Assembly (NCBI GenBank): GCA_963837005.1
Contig: CAWIMC010000018.1
Span: 620,001-684,000 of the forward strand
DNA length: 64,000 nucleotides
Origin: CALDTK01 sp963837005
GTDB lineage: Bacteria; Bacteroidota; Bacteroidia; Chitinophagales; Saprospiraceae
Direction: 5' to 3'
In this document: piece after piece, positions 1-10,125 of the stretch
Position numbering within the stretch: the first letter of the stretch is position 1
How the letters are laid out: each line of letters starts with the position of its first letter
The notes under the pieces: model-generated
Databases searched by the model: none
What the model saw: the letters and a program-made list of their open reading frames with translations, nothing else
Told to the model about the DNA's origin: nothing
Program-made: the position numbers and the translations under genes

Positions 1-306
1 ATGGACATCTGGCGCATGAGCGCCGACGGCTCCAACAAGGAGATGCTCACCGACGACGGCTACTCTAACTGGTTCGCGCAGCCCTCCCCCGACGGCAAGC
101 ACTTCGTTTTCATCTCCTACCTCGAGGACCAGGGCGGCGCTCACCCCGCCATGAAGGAGGTCGTCTTACGTCTCTACACCCTCGAAGACCATTCTATCCG
201 CATCCTCTGCGGCATGACCGGTGGCCAGGGCACCCTCAATGTCCCGAGTTGGTCGCCCGACGGTACCAAGTTCGCCTTCGTGAGCTACCGAAGAATGGAA
301 AAATGA
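1..306 (+). CDS. TolB-like PD40 beta-propeller protein, C-terminal part
   Basis: The reading frame is open at the left window edge and stops with TGA at 304-306, so only the last ~100 residues are visible. They carry two WD40-like (PD40) blades, seen as PSPDGKHFVFISY and PSWSPDGTKFAFVSY. These are typical of TolB-type propellers found alone or attached to periplasmic hydrolases and peptidases. The apparent ATG at position 1 is probably internal. No catalytic domain is visible, so the function is unknown. A perfect inverted repeat follows 20 bp after the stop and probably ends the transcript. Confidence 0.7.
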   Translation: MDIWRMSADGSNKEMLTDDGYSNWFAQPSPDGKHFVFISYLEDQGGAHPAMKEVVLRLYTLEDHSIRILCGMTGGQGTLNVPSWSPDGTKFAFVSYRRMEK

Positions 307-325
307 GGGGAGGATGGGATGATCA

Positions 326-380
326 TTTGATGGGAGGATGGGCCGTACGAGCCTCATGGCGTGCCCATCCTCCCATCAAA
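326..380. terminator. 17-bp perfect inverted repeat, terminator-like
   Basis: TTTGATGGGAGGATGGG (326-342) is the exact reverse complement of 364-380, with a 21-nt loop. It lies between the propeller gene and the oxidoreductase. There is no T-run, but the stem is long and GC-rich. More ATCCTCCC/GGGAGGAT words sit just outside the stem (304-316 and 390-415), so this may be a small local repeat cluster rather than a dedicated terminator. Confidence 0.5.
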
Positions 381-446
381 CCATCTCCTAATCCTCCCAT
401 CATAAAATCCTCCCGCCAAAAATCATCAGATCATAAACTACCTACT

Positions 447-1946
447 ATGCCAAACGACTCCACTTCTACCTCCCGACGCGACTTCCTCCGCAAGTCCGCT
501 GCGGCCGGTCTCGGCTTCACGATCGTCCCGAGTCACGTTCTCAGTGGCCTCGGGTACAAAGCCCCGAGCGACAAGCTCAACATCGTTGGCGTAGGCGTAG
601 GCGGCAAAGGTTTCGAGAACCTCTCCGCGATGAGCTCCGAAAATATTATCGGCCTCTGCGACATCGACTGGAACTACTCCCAGCGCTGCTTCAACGCCTT
701 CCCGAAGGCCAAGAAATTTTACGACTGGCGTAAGATGTACGACGAGATGGGCAAGGAGTTCGACGCCGTGGTCATCGCGACGGCCGACCACACCCACGCC
801 GCCATCACCGCTCAGGCGATGATCATGGGCAAGCATGTCTTTACCCAGAAGCCCCTCACCCACTCCATCTACGAGTCGCGTCTCCTCACGAAAATGGCCA
901 AGAAGTACCCCGTCGCCACGCAGATGGGCGCCCAGGGCAACTCCGGCGACGGCGTCCGCCAACTCTGCGAATGGGTCTGGAACGGCGAGATCGGCGAGGT
1001 CCGCGAGGCCCACACCTGGACCGACCGCCCCATCTGGCCCCAGGGCCTCGAGCGCCCGAAGGAAGCCATGGCCGTCCCGCAGAACTTCGACTGGGAGCTG
1101 TTCATCGGCCCGGCCGCGATGCGGCCCTACCACGAGATCTACACGCCGTGGAACTGGCGCGGATTCTGGGACTTTGGCACTGGCGCCTTCGGAGACATGG
1201 CTTGCCACATCATGGACCCGGTCTACCGTGCGCTCAACCTCAAGTACCCCGAGGCCGTATCCGGCAGCTCAACGACCGCCAACACGGAAAGCGCGCCACA
1301 GGCTGAGAAGGTGCGCTTCGACTTCCCGGCGCGCCAGGGCCTCGTCAACGTAGACATGCCGGCCGTCCAGGTGCACTGGTACGACGGCGGCTTCCTGCCC
1401 GACCGTCCCGAGGGTTTGCCGGAAGGCGAAAACCTCATCCTCGACGGCCTTGGCGGCTGTATGCTGGTCGGCTCGAAGGATACACTCATCGCCCGCGCCG
1501 GTGGCTTCAAGCCCCGCCTGCTGTCGGGTCGCGTACCGGAGGTCCAGCAGACCTTGCGCCGCGTGCCCGGCTCGGTCGACTATACGGACGGTCCGCACGA
1601 AGCCGACTGGATCCGGGCTTGCAAGGAGTCGCCGGAGAGTCGCACGGAGGCCTCGGCCAACTTCGCGTACTCCGGCCCCTTCAACGAGATGGTGCTGCTC
1701 GGCGTGCTCGCTATCCGCCTCAAGGGCCTCAACAAGGTGCTCAAGTGGGATGGCGACAACATGCGCTTCACCAATATTGGCGCAGGCGAGATGATGAAGG
1801 TCGTCGAGCACGACGGCTTCGCGATGGTCAACGGCATCCCGACGTGGAACACGAAGCGCGTCGAACTCGATGCTTTGGAGTCGGCTACCGAGTACATAAA
1901 GCACACCTACCAGAATGGGTGGAGCCTGCCGCCGATGCCAGCGTAA
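447..1946 (+). CDS. Gfo/Idh/MocA-family oxidoreductase, Tat-exported
   Basis: The 499-residue product starts at ATG 447, which places a twin-arginine signal (SRRDFL, residues ~9-14, followed by an Ala/Gly-rich stretch) at the N-terminus. A longer upstream reading exists but would bury this signal. A Rossmann motif (GVGVGGKGFENL) follows at ~48-60, and the TQKPL segment matches the family's EKP motif with its lysine kept. Length and layout match the Tat-dependent oxidoreductases common in Bacteroidota and Planctomycetota, which usually act on sugars or cyclitols with a tightly bound NAD(P). The substrate cannot be read from sequence. The gene converges on the metalloprotease, with 31 bp between the stops. 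Confidence 0.88.
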   Translation: MPNDSTSTSRRDFLRKSAAAGLGFTIVPSHVLSGLGYKAPSDKLNIVGVGVGGKGFENLSAMSSENIIGLCDIDWNYSQRCFNAFPKAKKFYDWRKMYDEMGKEFDAVVIATADHTHAAITAQAMIMGKHVFTQKPLTHSIYESRLLTKMAKKYPVATQMGAQGNSGDGVRQLCEWVWNGEIGEVREAHTWTDRPIWPQGLERPKEAMAVPQNFDWELFIGPAAMRPYHEIYTPWNWRGFWDFGTGAFGDMACHIMDPVYRALNLKYPEAVSGSSTTANTESAPQAEKVRFDFPARQGLVNVDMPAVQVHWYDGGFLPDRPEGLPEGENLILDGLGGCMLVGSKDTLIARAGGFKPRLLSGRVPEVQQTLRRVPGSVDYTDGPHEADWIRACKESPESRTEASANFAYSGPFNEMVLLGVLAIRLKGLNKVLKWDGDNMRFTNIGAGEMMKVVEHDGFAMVNGIPTWNTKRVELDALESATEYIKHTYQNGWSLPPMPA

Positions 1947-1977
1947 GGCTAGTCCCCATAGGGTTCGTGCGCAAGCA

Positions 1978-4502
1978 CTATCTCACGACCAGTCGGTGCA
2001 TTTGCACCGACTGGTCGTCGACCGAAACGCTCAACAGGTAAACCCCGGTCGGTAATCGCGAAATGTCGACTTCGGTGCCGCTTAGCGGCAAAGCGCCTAT
2101 GGTCTGACCGAGGTAATTCATCGCCTGTATGCTTGTCACTGAGTTTGGGGGAAGCCCTCGCAGCGAGACTGTGCCGCGAGCAGGATTCGGATAGAGCGTG
2201 AACGAGGTTGCTGCTCCGTGTATCGCTACTGCTACGACACTGGAGTACTCGAAGCTCGAGTCCCGGTCCACTTGCCGGAGGCGATAGTAGTGTGTGCCTG
2301 GGGCGAGACCTCGGTCGCTGAACTCGTACGACGCCTTCCCATCGCTGTCACCGCGAGCCGCCACCCTCGCCACGGCCGCGAAGGCCTGCGCACCCGAAGC
2401 GCGCTCGACCTCGAAAAAGTCGCTGTTGCGCTCGGTGGCCGTCGTCCACGCTACCGAAGCCGCCGAGGTCCCGACGGGCGTAACGCTGAACTCGCTGAGG
2501 ACCACCGGCAGGGCGGCAGAGACAACGAAGGCCGCGTCCGAGGCGTCAAAAAAGGTCGTCGCGGTCGCGAAGGTGGCACCGGGCACACTGCACTGCACCA
2601 CTGCCCGTGCGCTCGTCGAGACGGCAGCCGGTGTGGTCACCACGGCAGCGCCGTTGTTCGGCACCACCGCCGCCATGGCGTAGGTCGCGCCACCGTCCGT
2701 GGAGAAGAGCACGTCGACGCTGGCGCAGTGCGCATCCGTCCCATTGACCGACCAGGTCACCGTCTGCGGGGATCCGGCTATCCAGGTTTCCCCGCCATTA
2801 GGCGTGAGTACACTAAAGGGACCTGTATCCGCCACGGTCACCGTCATATCGGCGTCGGCGGTACGACCCCAGTTCGGGTTGTTGTCGCGTACTAGGAGCC
2901 TGAAGTTTAGCGCACGGGCCACCGTTGGCAGGCGCTCCCAGGCCACGCCATTGTTGTTGCCGGCCAACACCTCGGCCAGCGGCGGAAAGACGCGCGAAGC
3001 CGCAGTGGTCGGTGGCCGAAATCGAAATAGGGGTGCCAGCGTCGACGCGGGATCGATCGCGCCCATCGTGGCGGGAGAATTGGGGTCGAACTGCTCCCAG
3101 CTATAGGTGAGCTGTCCCGCTGGGTCGTTCGCATCTGCAGCAGCACCCACGAGCACGAAGGGAGTTTGTTTGGGGATAGTGAGCGCAGCGGGCAGGGTCA
3201 CTACTGGATCGGCTGCGTTACCGGCACCGGGCGTGGAGGTGGTAAAGCAATTAGCAGCCCCGAGTATATCGTTTTGGATGATCTCGATGGACGAACTGTG
3301 AAAGAAAGGATCCGACCCAGCCTGGATGCTGATTTCCTCAGGACAGTTGCCGGCGTAGGCCATTATCGAGGTTCCCTCCCCGGGCTCGAAACGCTCGCCG
3401 TCCTCCGAGTTGTCGCACTCTAGCCCGGCCATGGTGTGCGGCGCGTCGAATTGGTGCCCGATCTCGTGGGCGACGTAGTCGATGAAAAGCGTCACCATCG
3501 AGTCGTCGTTGCCGGAGAAGCCCTCGGCCTTTTTCTCATCGTCGCAGACCCCTGGTCCAGCCAAGCCTCCTACGTTAGCCCATGCAATGCAGTGGCCGAT
3601 GTCGTAATCTGCCGTCCCGATCAGGGCGTCGATGGTTACTTGGTTCATCAAAAGCACCGAGTCCTGGTTACTGATCGGGTAAGGATCAGTCGCTGGGTTA
3701 TCAAATACGAGGGCGGCGGTCGATACCAGGACGAACCTTACGCCTAGGTCGCGCTCGTAGACGCCATTCATGAGGTTGACGCCCGCGGCCAGCGAGTTGA
3801 GCACGTTTTGCTTGTCGTACGGTGCTCCCCCGAACTGTTGACTGTACTCCCCCAGTAAGGCGATGGCGAGCCTGTAGGTACGTAGGTTGGCCGGCGCAGC
3901 TAGCTTCTGGTGCTTCTCCGACTTCGGGCTCGACCGAGACCCTTCATCGGTGGCACCGCAGCGCACCTGCTAGCCGTCGCGTCGCGCTTAAAGTAGACCA
4001 CGTGCCGTTCTGGTTGCGAGCGACTCACCGGCTCCACGACGTATCGATCGCTACCACCGTCGACGACCGCGTGAAAGCCTGCAGCACTGAGGTCACACCG
4101 GATCGTGCGCCGCGCGTCCGCAACCGCGTGACCGGCGAAAGTCTCGATGGTGTAGTACTGCGCGACCTCCGGCGCGACGACCGTCGTCGGCGTAAGGACG
4201 AAGTCTTCGGACCCGCCCGTCGGCGTCGGGACGGGGACGATGAAGCTTGCTGGCCCCCCGCTCGGACCTTGATTGGCGGTGAGGTATTCCCGCAGGGCAG
4301 CGAGGTCGAGCGTGCGGGAAGTATGTAGCGTCGGGATGTCGCCAAGGAGCTGGTCTGCCGCCAGGGACGTGGGCTCCGTGTCGGGCTGTCGCCAAAACGC
4401 TCGGTCGGTTTGCGCAGCGCCGAGCAGTGGGATCGATAAGACCGTCGCCAGGGCCAGGTAGTGGCTGGCCAGCCGCGCTTGCGCGGCATTTAAATTTGTC
4501 AT
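1978..4502 (-). CDS. Secreted M12-type (reprolysin-like) metalloprotease with T9SS tail, frameshifted
   Basis: Two overlapping minus-strand frames belong to one protein. The first (start ATG 4502) has a signal peptide ending near LLGAAQ and a propeptide-like region. The second, entered by a one-base slip near 3965, holds the zinc site HEIGHQFDAPHTM (HExxHxxxxxH, about residue 345 of the joined product) and a following SIMAYAG that fits the met-turn. A region resembling Ig/Fn3 modules comes next, and a C-terminal T9SS type A sorting tail (LYPNPARGTVSLRG to the end). Such proteins cross the outer membrane by T9SS. The break may be a sequencing indel, because both halves look intact and are in register at C-GATDEGSR. 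Confidence 0.8.
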
Positions 4503-4622
4503 CACTCTGGGATTTATGTGATGTGTAGAAGACCTGTCCTCGTAAACCTAAGCAATCCGACACGAGGCAGCTGCATCTGAGCCTGAATTAATCATATGGC
4601 AATATGATTGGTATAACAACCT
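4503..4622. promoter_or_regulatory. Upstream region of the metalloprotease with an AT-rich palindrome
   Basis: AATCATAT-GGCA-ATATGATT at 4590-4609 is a perfect 8-bp inverted repeat about 90 bp upstream of the protease start. It stands out as AT-rich in a GC-rich setting. It could be an operator or part of a promoter, but no regulator can be assigned. No clear TAnnTTTG box was found on the minus strand here. Confidence 0.3.
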
Positions 4623-5355
4623 GCTTAGCTTATTGAGTTTTAAAAATTAAGCTGCTCGTCCGAGCAGACCCGCTCCGGCGAGCGCACCCGAGCCGCCCCC
4701 CCGACCTTGGCGAAGCCACGTGTGGAGCCTCCCCGCCCTCGGTGCCGAAGCGTAGCGCCTCCGTGTCCTCGGTGCCGAATCCCCGCAGCGGCGAAGCCGC
4801 CATTTCAGAGCCGCCCCCCCGACCTTGGCGAAGCCACGTGTGGAGCCTCCCCGCCCTCGGTGCCGAAGCGTAGCGCCTCCGTGTCCTCGGTGCCGAATCC
4901 CCGCAGCGGCGAAGCCGCCATTTCCGAGCCGCCCCCCGACCTTGGCGAAGCCACGTTTGGAGCCTCCCCGCCCTCGGTGCCGAAGCGTAGCGCCTCCATG
5001 TCCTCGGTGCCGAATCCCCGCAGCGGCGAAGCCGCCATTTCCGAGCCGCCCCCCGACCTTGGCGAAGCCACGTTTGGAGCCTCCCCGCCCTCGGTGCCGA
5101 AGCGTAGCGCCTCCGTGTCCTCGGTGCCGAATCCCCGCAGCGGCGAAGCCGCCATTTCCGAGCCGCCCCCCCGACCTTGGCGAAGCCATGTGTGGAGCCT
5201 CCCCGCCCTCGGTGCCGAAGCGTAGCGCCTCCGTGTCCTCGGTGCCGAAGCCCCGTAGCGGCGAAGCCACCATTTCCGAGCCGCGACACAGGAGTACCTA
5301 GAACACTACGCTCCCCGGAGCAGCGCTTTAATTTCTAAATCTCAATAAGCTGAGC
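4623..5355. mobile_element. Fold-back (MITE-like) element around a tandem array
   Basis: The segment 4623-4658 and the segment 5318-5355 are imperfect inverted copies of each other. Both carry the order GCTTA/GCTCA, CAATAAG/CTTATTG, an A/T-rich stretch, then GAGCAGC/GCTGCTC. Between them lie five ~118-bp tandem repeats and no credible gene. A small hairpin, CTGCTCG-TC-CGAGCAG, sits at 4652-4667. No target-site duplication could be identified with confidence, so mobility is inferred from the terminal inverted repeats alone. Confidence 0.45.
4690..5277. repeat. Five tandem repeats of 117-118 bp
   Basis: Units begin at 4690, 4808, 4926, 5043 and 5160 and are nearly identical. Each begins GAGCCGCCCCCC, contains CCTCGGTGCCGAA twice, and ends with GGCGAAGCCGCC, which can fold as a short hairpin. 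All frames stay open because the array is GC-rich. A period of 118 in some units and 117 in others argues against translation. Confidence 0.9.
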
Positions 5356-5494
5356 CCTTAAGTTTATCGGGGGCGAGAAAAATACGGAGGAGGCGAATCA
5401 TAATACAACGAATCGAGTGGATGCTGCAAGGTCGCGCAGCCGGTCCGACGCAAACCGGCACAACGGTTCCGCCAACCGTTTCTATATTTCGCCG

Positions 5495-8400
5495 ATGAAG
5501 TACGGCTACCTCCTCCTCCCGCTGGCGTTGACTTTGGTCGCTGGCCCATTTGCCGAAGCGCAACGCGTGCCCAAGAAGGCCGTCCAAGTCGTCGAAACAC
5601 CGAGTGCCGAGGACAAGGAAAAAGAGGCCAAGCCCTGGAGCGCCACCACGTTTAAAGGACTCGAGTTCCGAAGTATCGGACCGGCCTTTTACGCCGGACG
5701 TATCGCAGACGCGGCCATCAATCCGAACAAGCCTTCCGAGTTTTACGTGGCTGTTGGGTCGGGAGGGGTATGGAAGACGAGCAACGGCGGGGTGACGTTC
5801 AAGTCGCTCTTCGACAAGCAGAACACCTACTCTATCGGCACGGTGGTCATCGATCCGCACAACGATCAGCGCATTTGGGTTGGGACCGGCGAGAACTCCG
5901 GCGGGCGTCACTTCGCCTGGGGCGACGGCCTGTACCTCTCCGATGACGGCGGCGAGACCTGGACCAACAAAGGCCTCAAGCGCTCCGAGCACATCTCGAA
6001 GGTCATCGTGCACCCGAACCCTGACAGTGCCAACGTCATGTGGGTCGCGGCGCAGGGCCCGCTGTGGAGCAAGGGCGGCGAGCGGGGGCTCTACATGTCG
6101 ACCGACGGCGGTGACTCGTGGACCAAGACCCTCGGCAACGACGAGTGGACCGGGGCCACCGACCTGCTTCTCGACCCCAACGATCCGAGTCGCCTCTACT
6201 GCGCGACCTGGGATCGCCACCGCACCGTAGCGGCGTACATGGGCGGTGGACCGGGCTCTGGGATCCACGCGAGCAGCGACGGAGGCCGGACATGGACCAA
6301 GCTGTCTACCGGTTTGCCGAAAGGCGTCATGGGCAAGATCGGCCTGGCAATGTCGCCGCAGGACCCGGACGTGCTCTACGCTGCGATCGAACTCGAACTC
6401 CGCACCGGGGGCGTGTGGCGCTCCGAGAACCGCGGTGCCTCTTGGACGAAGATGTCCGACCTCATCGCCGGAGGGACAGGACCGCACTACTACCAAGAGC
6501 TGTACGCCTCGCCGCACGCTTTCGACCGACTTTACTTCTCGAACAACGTCCTCCAAGTTTCGGAAGATGGCGGTAAGACCTGGCGCTCGGGCGAGGCCCC
6601 CGGCAAGCACGTCGACAACCACGTCGTCACTTTCCGCGCCGATGATCCGAACTACCTTATGGTCGGCACCGACGGTGGCCTGTACGAGAGCTACGACCTC
6701 GGCAAGACCTACCGGCACTTCCCGATGCCAATCACGCAGTTTTATAAGATCGCCGTGGACGACGCGGAGCCGTTTTACAACATCTACGGCGGTACGCAGG
6801 ACAACTCTACGCAGGGTGGCCCGAGCCGGAGCGACAACACCACCGGTGTGCAGTCCGGCAACTGGGAGATCGTCAATGGGGGCGATGGCCACCAACCCGC
6901 TACCGAACCCGGCAACCCAGACATCTTCTACGCCCAGAGCCAGCAGGGCTACCTCAACCGCATCGACCGCGCCACCGGCGAGCACGTCGTGATCCGCCCG
7001 CAACCGGCCGCCGGCGAACCGTATGAGCGCTACAACTGGGACGCCCCCATCTGGGTGAGCCAGCACGATCCGAAGCGCCTCTACTTTGCCTCGCAACGCC
7101 TGTGGCGCTCGGATGACCGCGGCGACAACTGGACGGCCCTGTCTAAGGACCTCACGCGCGACGAGAATCGCCTCGCCCTTCCGATCATGGGTCGGGTCCA
7201 GAGCTACGACAACCCCTGGGACGTGTACGCGATGTCCAACTTCAACTCGATCACGAGCATCGGTGAATCGGCCGTTGACGAAAAGCGCCTCTACGTCGGC
7301 ACCGACGATGGCCTCATCTGGACCTCCGCCGACGGCGGCACCAACTGGACCAAGACCGAGGTCGGGAGTCTGCCCGGTGTTCCGAAGCGCGCCTTCGTCA
7401 ACGACATCCGCGGCGACCTGCATGACGCCAACACGGCCTACGTCTGTATGGACAACCACAAGGAGGGCGACTACCGGCCTTTCCTCTACAAGACGACCGA
7501 CGGCGGCGCGAACTGGCGGCCAATCATGACGGGCCTGCCGGACACGACGCTCGTCTGGCGGACGGTGCAGGACCATGTCAACCCGAAGCTGCTTTTCGTC
7601 GGTACCGAATTCGGCGTTTACTTCAGCGTAGACGGCGGCGGCGAGTGGCTACAACTGCAGGGTGGCTTGCCGCCGATTGGCATCCGTGACCTCAAGATCC
7701 AGCAGCGTGAGAACGATCTGGTGGCAGCGAGCTTCGGCAGAAGCATCTATATCCTGGATGATTACTCGGCGCTCCGCTCGGTGGACAAGGCGATGGTCGC
7801 TCAGCCGGCGGCTCTGCTTCCGATGCGCGAGGTAGACCTGTACCAGCCACGCTCGATCCTCACCGACGGGGGCGTGGGTTCGATCGGGACGGACAACTAC
7901 GTCGCTAAGAATCCACAGTTCGGGGCCGTCATCACGTACTACCTACGCGACGAGTTCACGTCTGCCGAAGACCTCCGCAAGGAGAAAGAGAAGGCCTTCA
8001 ACAAGGCCAACTCGAACGTGATCTTCCCCGGCTACGACGCGCTCGAACTAGAGCGTCTCGAGCAGGCCCCGAAGCTTTGGCTCACGATTGCCGACGCGCA
8101 GGGCAACACCGTCCGCCGCCTCGAGGCCTCCGGCAAGAAGGGCGTCCACCGCCAGGCCTGGAACCTACGCTACCCCTCCATGATGCCCGTCGAGGACAAG
8201 AAGCCCTCCCGCGGTGACGATGACGACGACAACGAGGAAGACATCAGCCAGGGCCCGAATGGCCGCTGGGCCGAGCCCGGCACCTACAGCGTAACCTTGT
8301 CCAAGCAGGAAGGTGCCACGTGGACGACGATGGCCGGACCGATGAGCTTCGAGGTGAAGCGCCTCCACGAGGGTAGCCTTTCGGCAAAACCTGCTGCGGA

Positions 8401-8863
8401 GCGGATCGCGTTCGCCAAAAACTACGAGCAGGCCCGCGCGACGTACCAACTGCAGACCAAGCGCGTCGCCGAACTCGAAAAGGACATGAAGCGCGCCATG
8501 GATGCCGTGCTCCGCGCTGAGGAGAAAGACATCTCCGCGGCGACCAAGACCCTCGACGCCCTCGGGAAAGACCTCGCCAAACTCAAGGTCGACCTCAACG
8601 GTGCACCGAGCCGCACCAAGATCGGCGAGAAGACCAACCCGAGCGTCGGCTCCCGACTCGGCGAGACGCGCCGCGGCAGCGGGGAGATCTTCGGTCCGAC
8701 GGGTACGTCCATGGCCAACCTCGATCTGATCAACACGGAGCTGGCGACCGTCGATAAGGAGATCACGCGCCTGGAGAGTCTGCTGACGGGCGTGAAGAAC
8801 ATGACGCGCGGCTGGAATATGCCGAGTTGGTACGACGACGGGGTGACCGTGGGGAGGGAGTAA
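5495..8863 (+). CDS. Large secreted Vps10/BNR Asp-box propeller protein
   Basis: The 1122-residue protein starts at ATG 5495, giving a signal peptide (MKYGYLLLPLALTLVAGPFAEAQ). Asp-box motifs (S/T-x-DGG-x-x-W) recur: SDDGGETW, STDGGDSW, SSDGGRTW, SEDGGKTW, SADGGTNW and TTDGGANW. They mark two beta-propellers of the sortilin/BNR type over roughly residues 40-750. The last ~300 residues include an acidic DDDDDNEED stretch and a predicted coiled coil rich in Lys/Glu. These proteins are often labelled glycosyl hydrolase, but the motifs only show the fold and catalysis is unproven. No T9SS tail is visible. The leader is short, and a TATATTTC word sits only 5 bp before the ATG. Confidence 0.85.
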   Translation: MKYGYLLLPLALTLVAGPFAEAQRVPKKAVQVVETPSAEDKEKEAKPWSATTFKGLEFRSIGPAFYAGRIADAAINPNKPSEFYVAVGSGGVWKTSNGGVTFKSLFDKQNTYSIGTVVIDPHNDQRIWVGTGENSGGRHFAWGDGLYLSDDGGETWTNKGLKRSEHISKVIVHPNPDSANVMWVAAQGPLWSKGGERGLYMSTDGGDSWTKTLGNDEWTGATDLLLDPNDPSRLYCATWDRHRTVAAYMGGGPGSGIHASSDGGRTWTKLSTGLPKGVMGKIGLAMSPQDPDVLYAAIELELRTGGVWRSENRGASWTKMSDLIAGGTGPHYYQELYASPHAFDRLYFSNNVLQVSEDGGKTWRSGEAPGKHVDNHVVTFRADDPNYLMVGTDGGLYESYDLGKTYRHFPMPITQFYKIAVDDAEPFYNIYGGTQDNSTQGGPSRSDNTTGVQSGNWEIVNGGDGHQPATEPGNPDIFYAQSQQGYLNRIDRATGEHVVIRPQPAAGEPYERYNWDAPIWVSQHDPKRLYFASQRLWRSDDRGDNWTALSKDLTRDENRLALPIMGRVQSYDNPWDVYAMSNFNSITSIGESAVDEKRLYVGTDDGLIWTSADGGTNWTKTEVGSLPGVPKRAFVNDIRGDLHDANTAYVCMDNHKEGDYRPFLYKTTDGGANWRPIMTGLPDTTLVWRTVQDHVNPKLLFVGTEFGVYFSVDGGGEWLQLQGGLPPIGIRDLKIQQRENDLVAASFGRSIYILDDYSALRSVDKAMVAQPAALLPMREVDLYQPRSILTDGGVGSIGTDNYVAKNPQFGAVITYYLRDEFTSAEDLRKEKEKAFNKANSNVIFPGYDALELERLEQAPKLWLTIADAQGNTVRRLEASGKKGVHRQAWNLRYPSMMPVEDKKPSRGDDDDDNEEDISQGPNGRWAEPGTYSVTLSKQEGATWTTMAGPMSFEVKRLHEGSLSAKPAAERIAFAKNYEQARATYQLQTKRVAELEKDMKRAMDAVLRAEEKDISAATKTLDALGKDLAKLKVDLNGAPSRTKIGEKTNPSVGSRLGETRRGSGEIFGPTGTSMANLDLINTELATVDKEITRLESLLTGVKNMTRGWNMPSWYDDGVTVGRE

Positions 8864-9280
8864 GCAGTTGGCGCTTTGCAGGTCTCGTCCTGTGCGAAAC
8901 GAATCGCAAGCCCTACGAGATCGTCGGGCTGTTGGCAGCGTGCAGCGATAAAGACGAACCTGGGGCCACGAAGCGCTCACTACAGGTTCGTGCTCCTTAT
9001 GTGGCCCTGGATGGCGTCTGCGCAACATCCGGCGCAGCTGTGGTGAACCCGCCGATCTCGCAAACCTGCCAAACCCTGCCCTATTTCTGCCAAACTCAGA
9101 ATTTCCTCTCCCCTCACCGGTATCCGGCACTTCGCTTGTCTACCTTTTGGTAGGTCAAGTGCTTATCCATCACAAAGACGTGACGACACGAAGACCCAAC
9201 AGATTACTTTCACGTACCAAAGGCAGTAGGGTCGGCGTTAAAACCGCGGCCCTACAGGGTCTCGCCGTCTCAACTTCTCT
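8864..9280. other. Intergenic region without a recognisable gene
   Basis: Frames on both strands look like random GC-rich readings. A small CTACC-TTTT-GGTAG hairpin occurs near 9140. No promoter, RNA or known repeat was identified. Confidence 0.5.
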
Positions 9281-10120
9281 ATGCTCGCACCGTCCCTCAG
9301 CGCACTCGCCCTTTCGCTTATTCTAAGTCTCGCACCCTTCGGTCCAGGCACTTCGACTAGTCGGTCATCCGATGGATATACGGAGGGGCTCGCGCAACTC
9401 GACAAGCGTTTTCGCGACAGCCTGTTCACCGCCGTCGAGGACTCGCTACTCCGGTGGGAGACCGAAGTCGGCAACTACGCCGCTCTAAGCCTCGAGGAGC
9501 GACGCGTCCTGCAGCAGGCCCCGTACCACGAGCACGTCACGGCTAGCCGCCGAGTTGGTGTAAGGCCAGGACGGTCGAGTTACCTGACGCCAGTCTCGGC
9601 AGACAACCCCTACTACTCCGTCGGCTGGGATGGCCTCCTCGCCGAGGAAGCGATCGCGACGCTCGATCTCATCGGTGCCCGCTTTCAGCAAGAATGTCGC
9701 TCGGCGCACTTGCCCGCTGCCCGCTTCGTGGTGACGAGCACTTTCCGGAGCGCCGATCGCCAGGCCGAACTCCGCGAGACCAACGGCAACGCCACGAAGG
9801 GACAGTCGAGTCACGAATTTGGTGGGTCGTTCGACATTGGCTACAATCGTTTCTTACCCATCGGAGAAGGCGCGGCAGCTGGCTTCTACCAAATCGATGG
9901 TGGTATTCCTCCGCGCTTGCTCGCGAGCCTTCAGTACGCGGTCGCCGTGCGAGAAGAAGGTTTTGCCGCCGGCATCGTCGCGCGCAACCCACAGGCGTAC
10001 GCCGCGGTGATGGGGCGGACGCTCGTCGCTCTCCAAAAAGAGGGACGACTATTGGCCCTGCAGGAGTTTCTGCAGCCCTGCTTTCACGTGACGGCTATGG
10101 GTGGCTTGGCGAAAGCGTAA
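9281..10120 (+). CDS. M15-like (DUF5715-type) peptidase, exported
   Basis: The product has 279 residues with a hydrophobic signal segment (residues 5-22). The core resembles D-Ala-D-Ala carboxypeptidases of the M15/VanY group: TSTFRSADRQAEL, then SSHEFGGSFDI (the SxHxxGxAxD zinc motif) and, near the end, CFHVT in place of the usual WHxE/H ligand motif. A murein-related peptidase in the periplasm is therefore likely. The last motif lacks the usual tryptophan and acidic residue, so activity is uncertain. The next gene lies tail to tail, 5 bp away. Confidence 0.65.
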   Translation: MLAPSLSALALSLILSLAPFGPGTSTSRSSDGYTEGLAQLDKRFRDSLFTAVEDSLLRWETEVGNYAALSLEERRVLQQAPYHEHVTASRRVGVRPGRSSYLTPVSADNPYYSVGWDGLLAEEAIATLDLIGARFQQECRSAHLPAARFVVTSTFRSADRQAELRETNGNATKGQSSHEFGGSFDIGYNRFLPIGEGAAAGFYQIDGGIPPRLLASLQYAVAVREEGFAAGIVARNPQAYAAVMGRTLVALQKEGRLLALQEFLQPCFHVTAMGGLAKA

Positions 10121-10125
10121 GGCTA

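Noticed and set aside
4630..5301. Open frames of 116-219 codons in several frames across the tandem array
   Set aside because: All frames are open simultaneously because of the GC-rich repeat, and unit lengths of 117 and 118 break any constant frame.
5342..7576. 744-codon open frame on the minus strand opposite the Asp-box protein
   Set aside because: The plus strand has a signal peptide and repeated Asp-box motifs; the minus frame is Val/Arg/Gly-rich with no family signature, a typical shadow in GC-rich DNA.
8165..9130. 321-codon minus-strand frame at the end of the Asp-box gene
   Set aside because: It mostly overlaps the real gene on the other strand and shows no motif.
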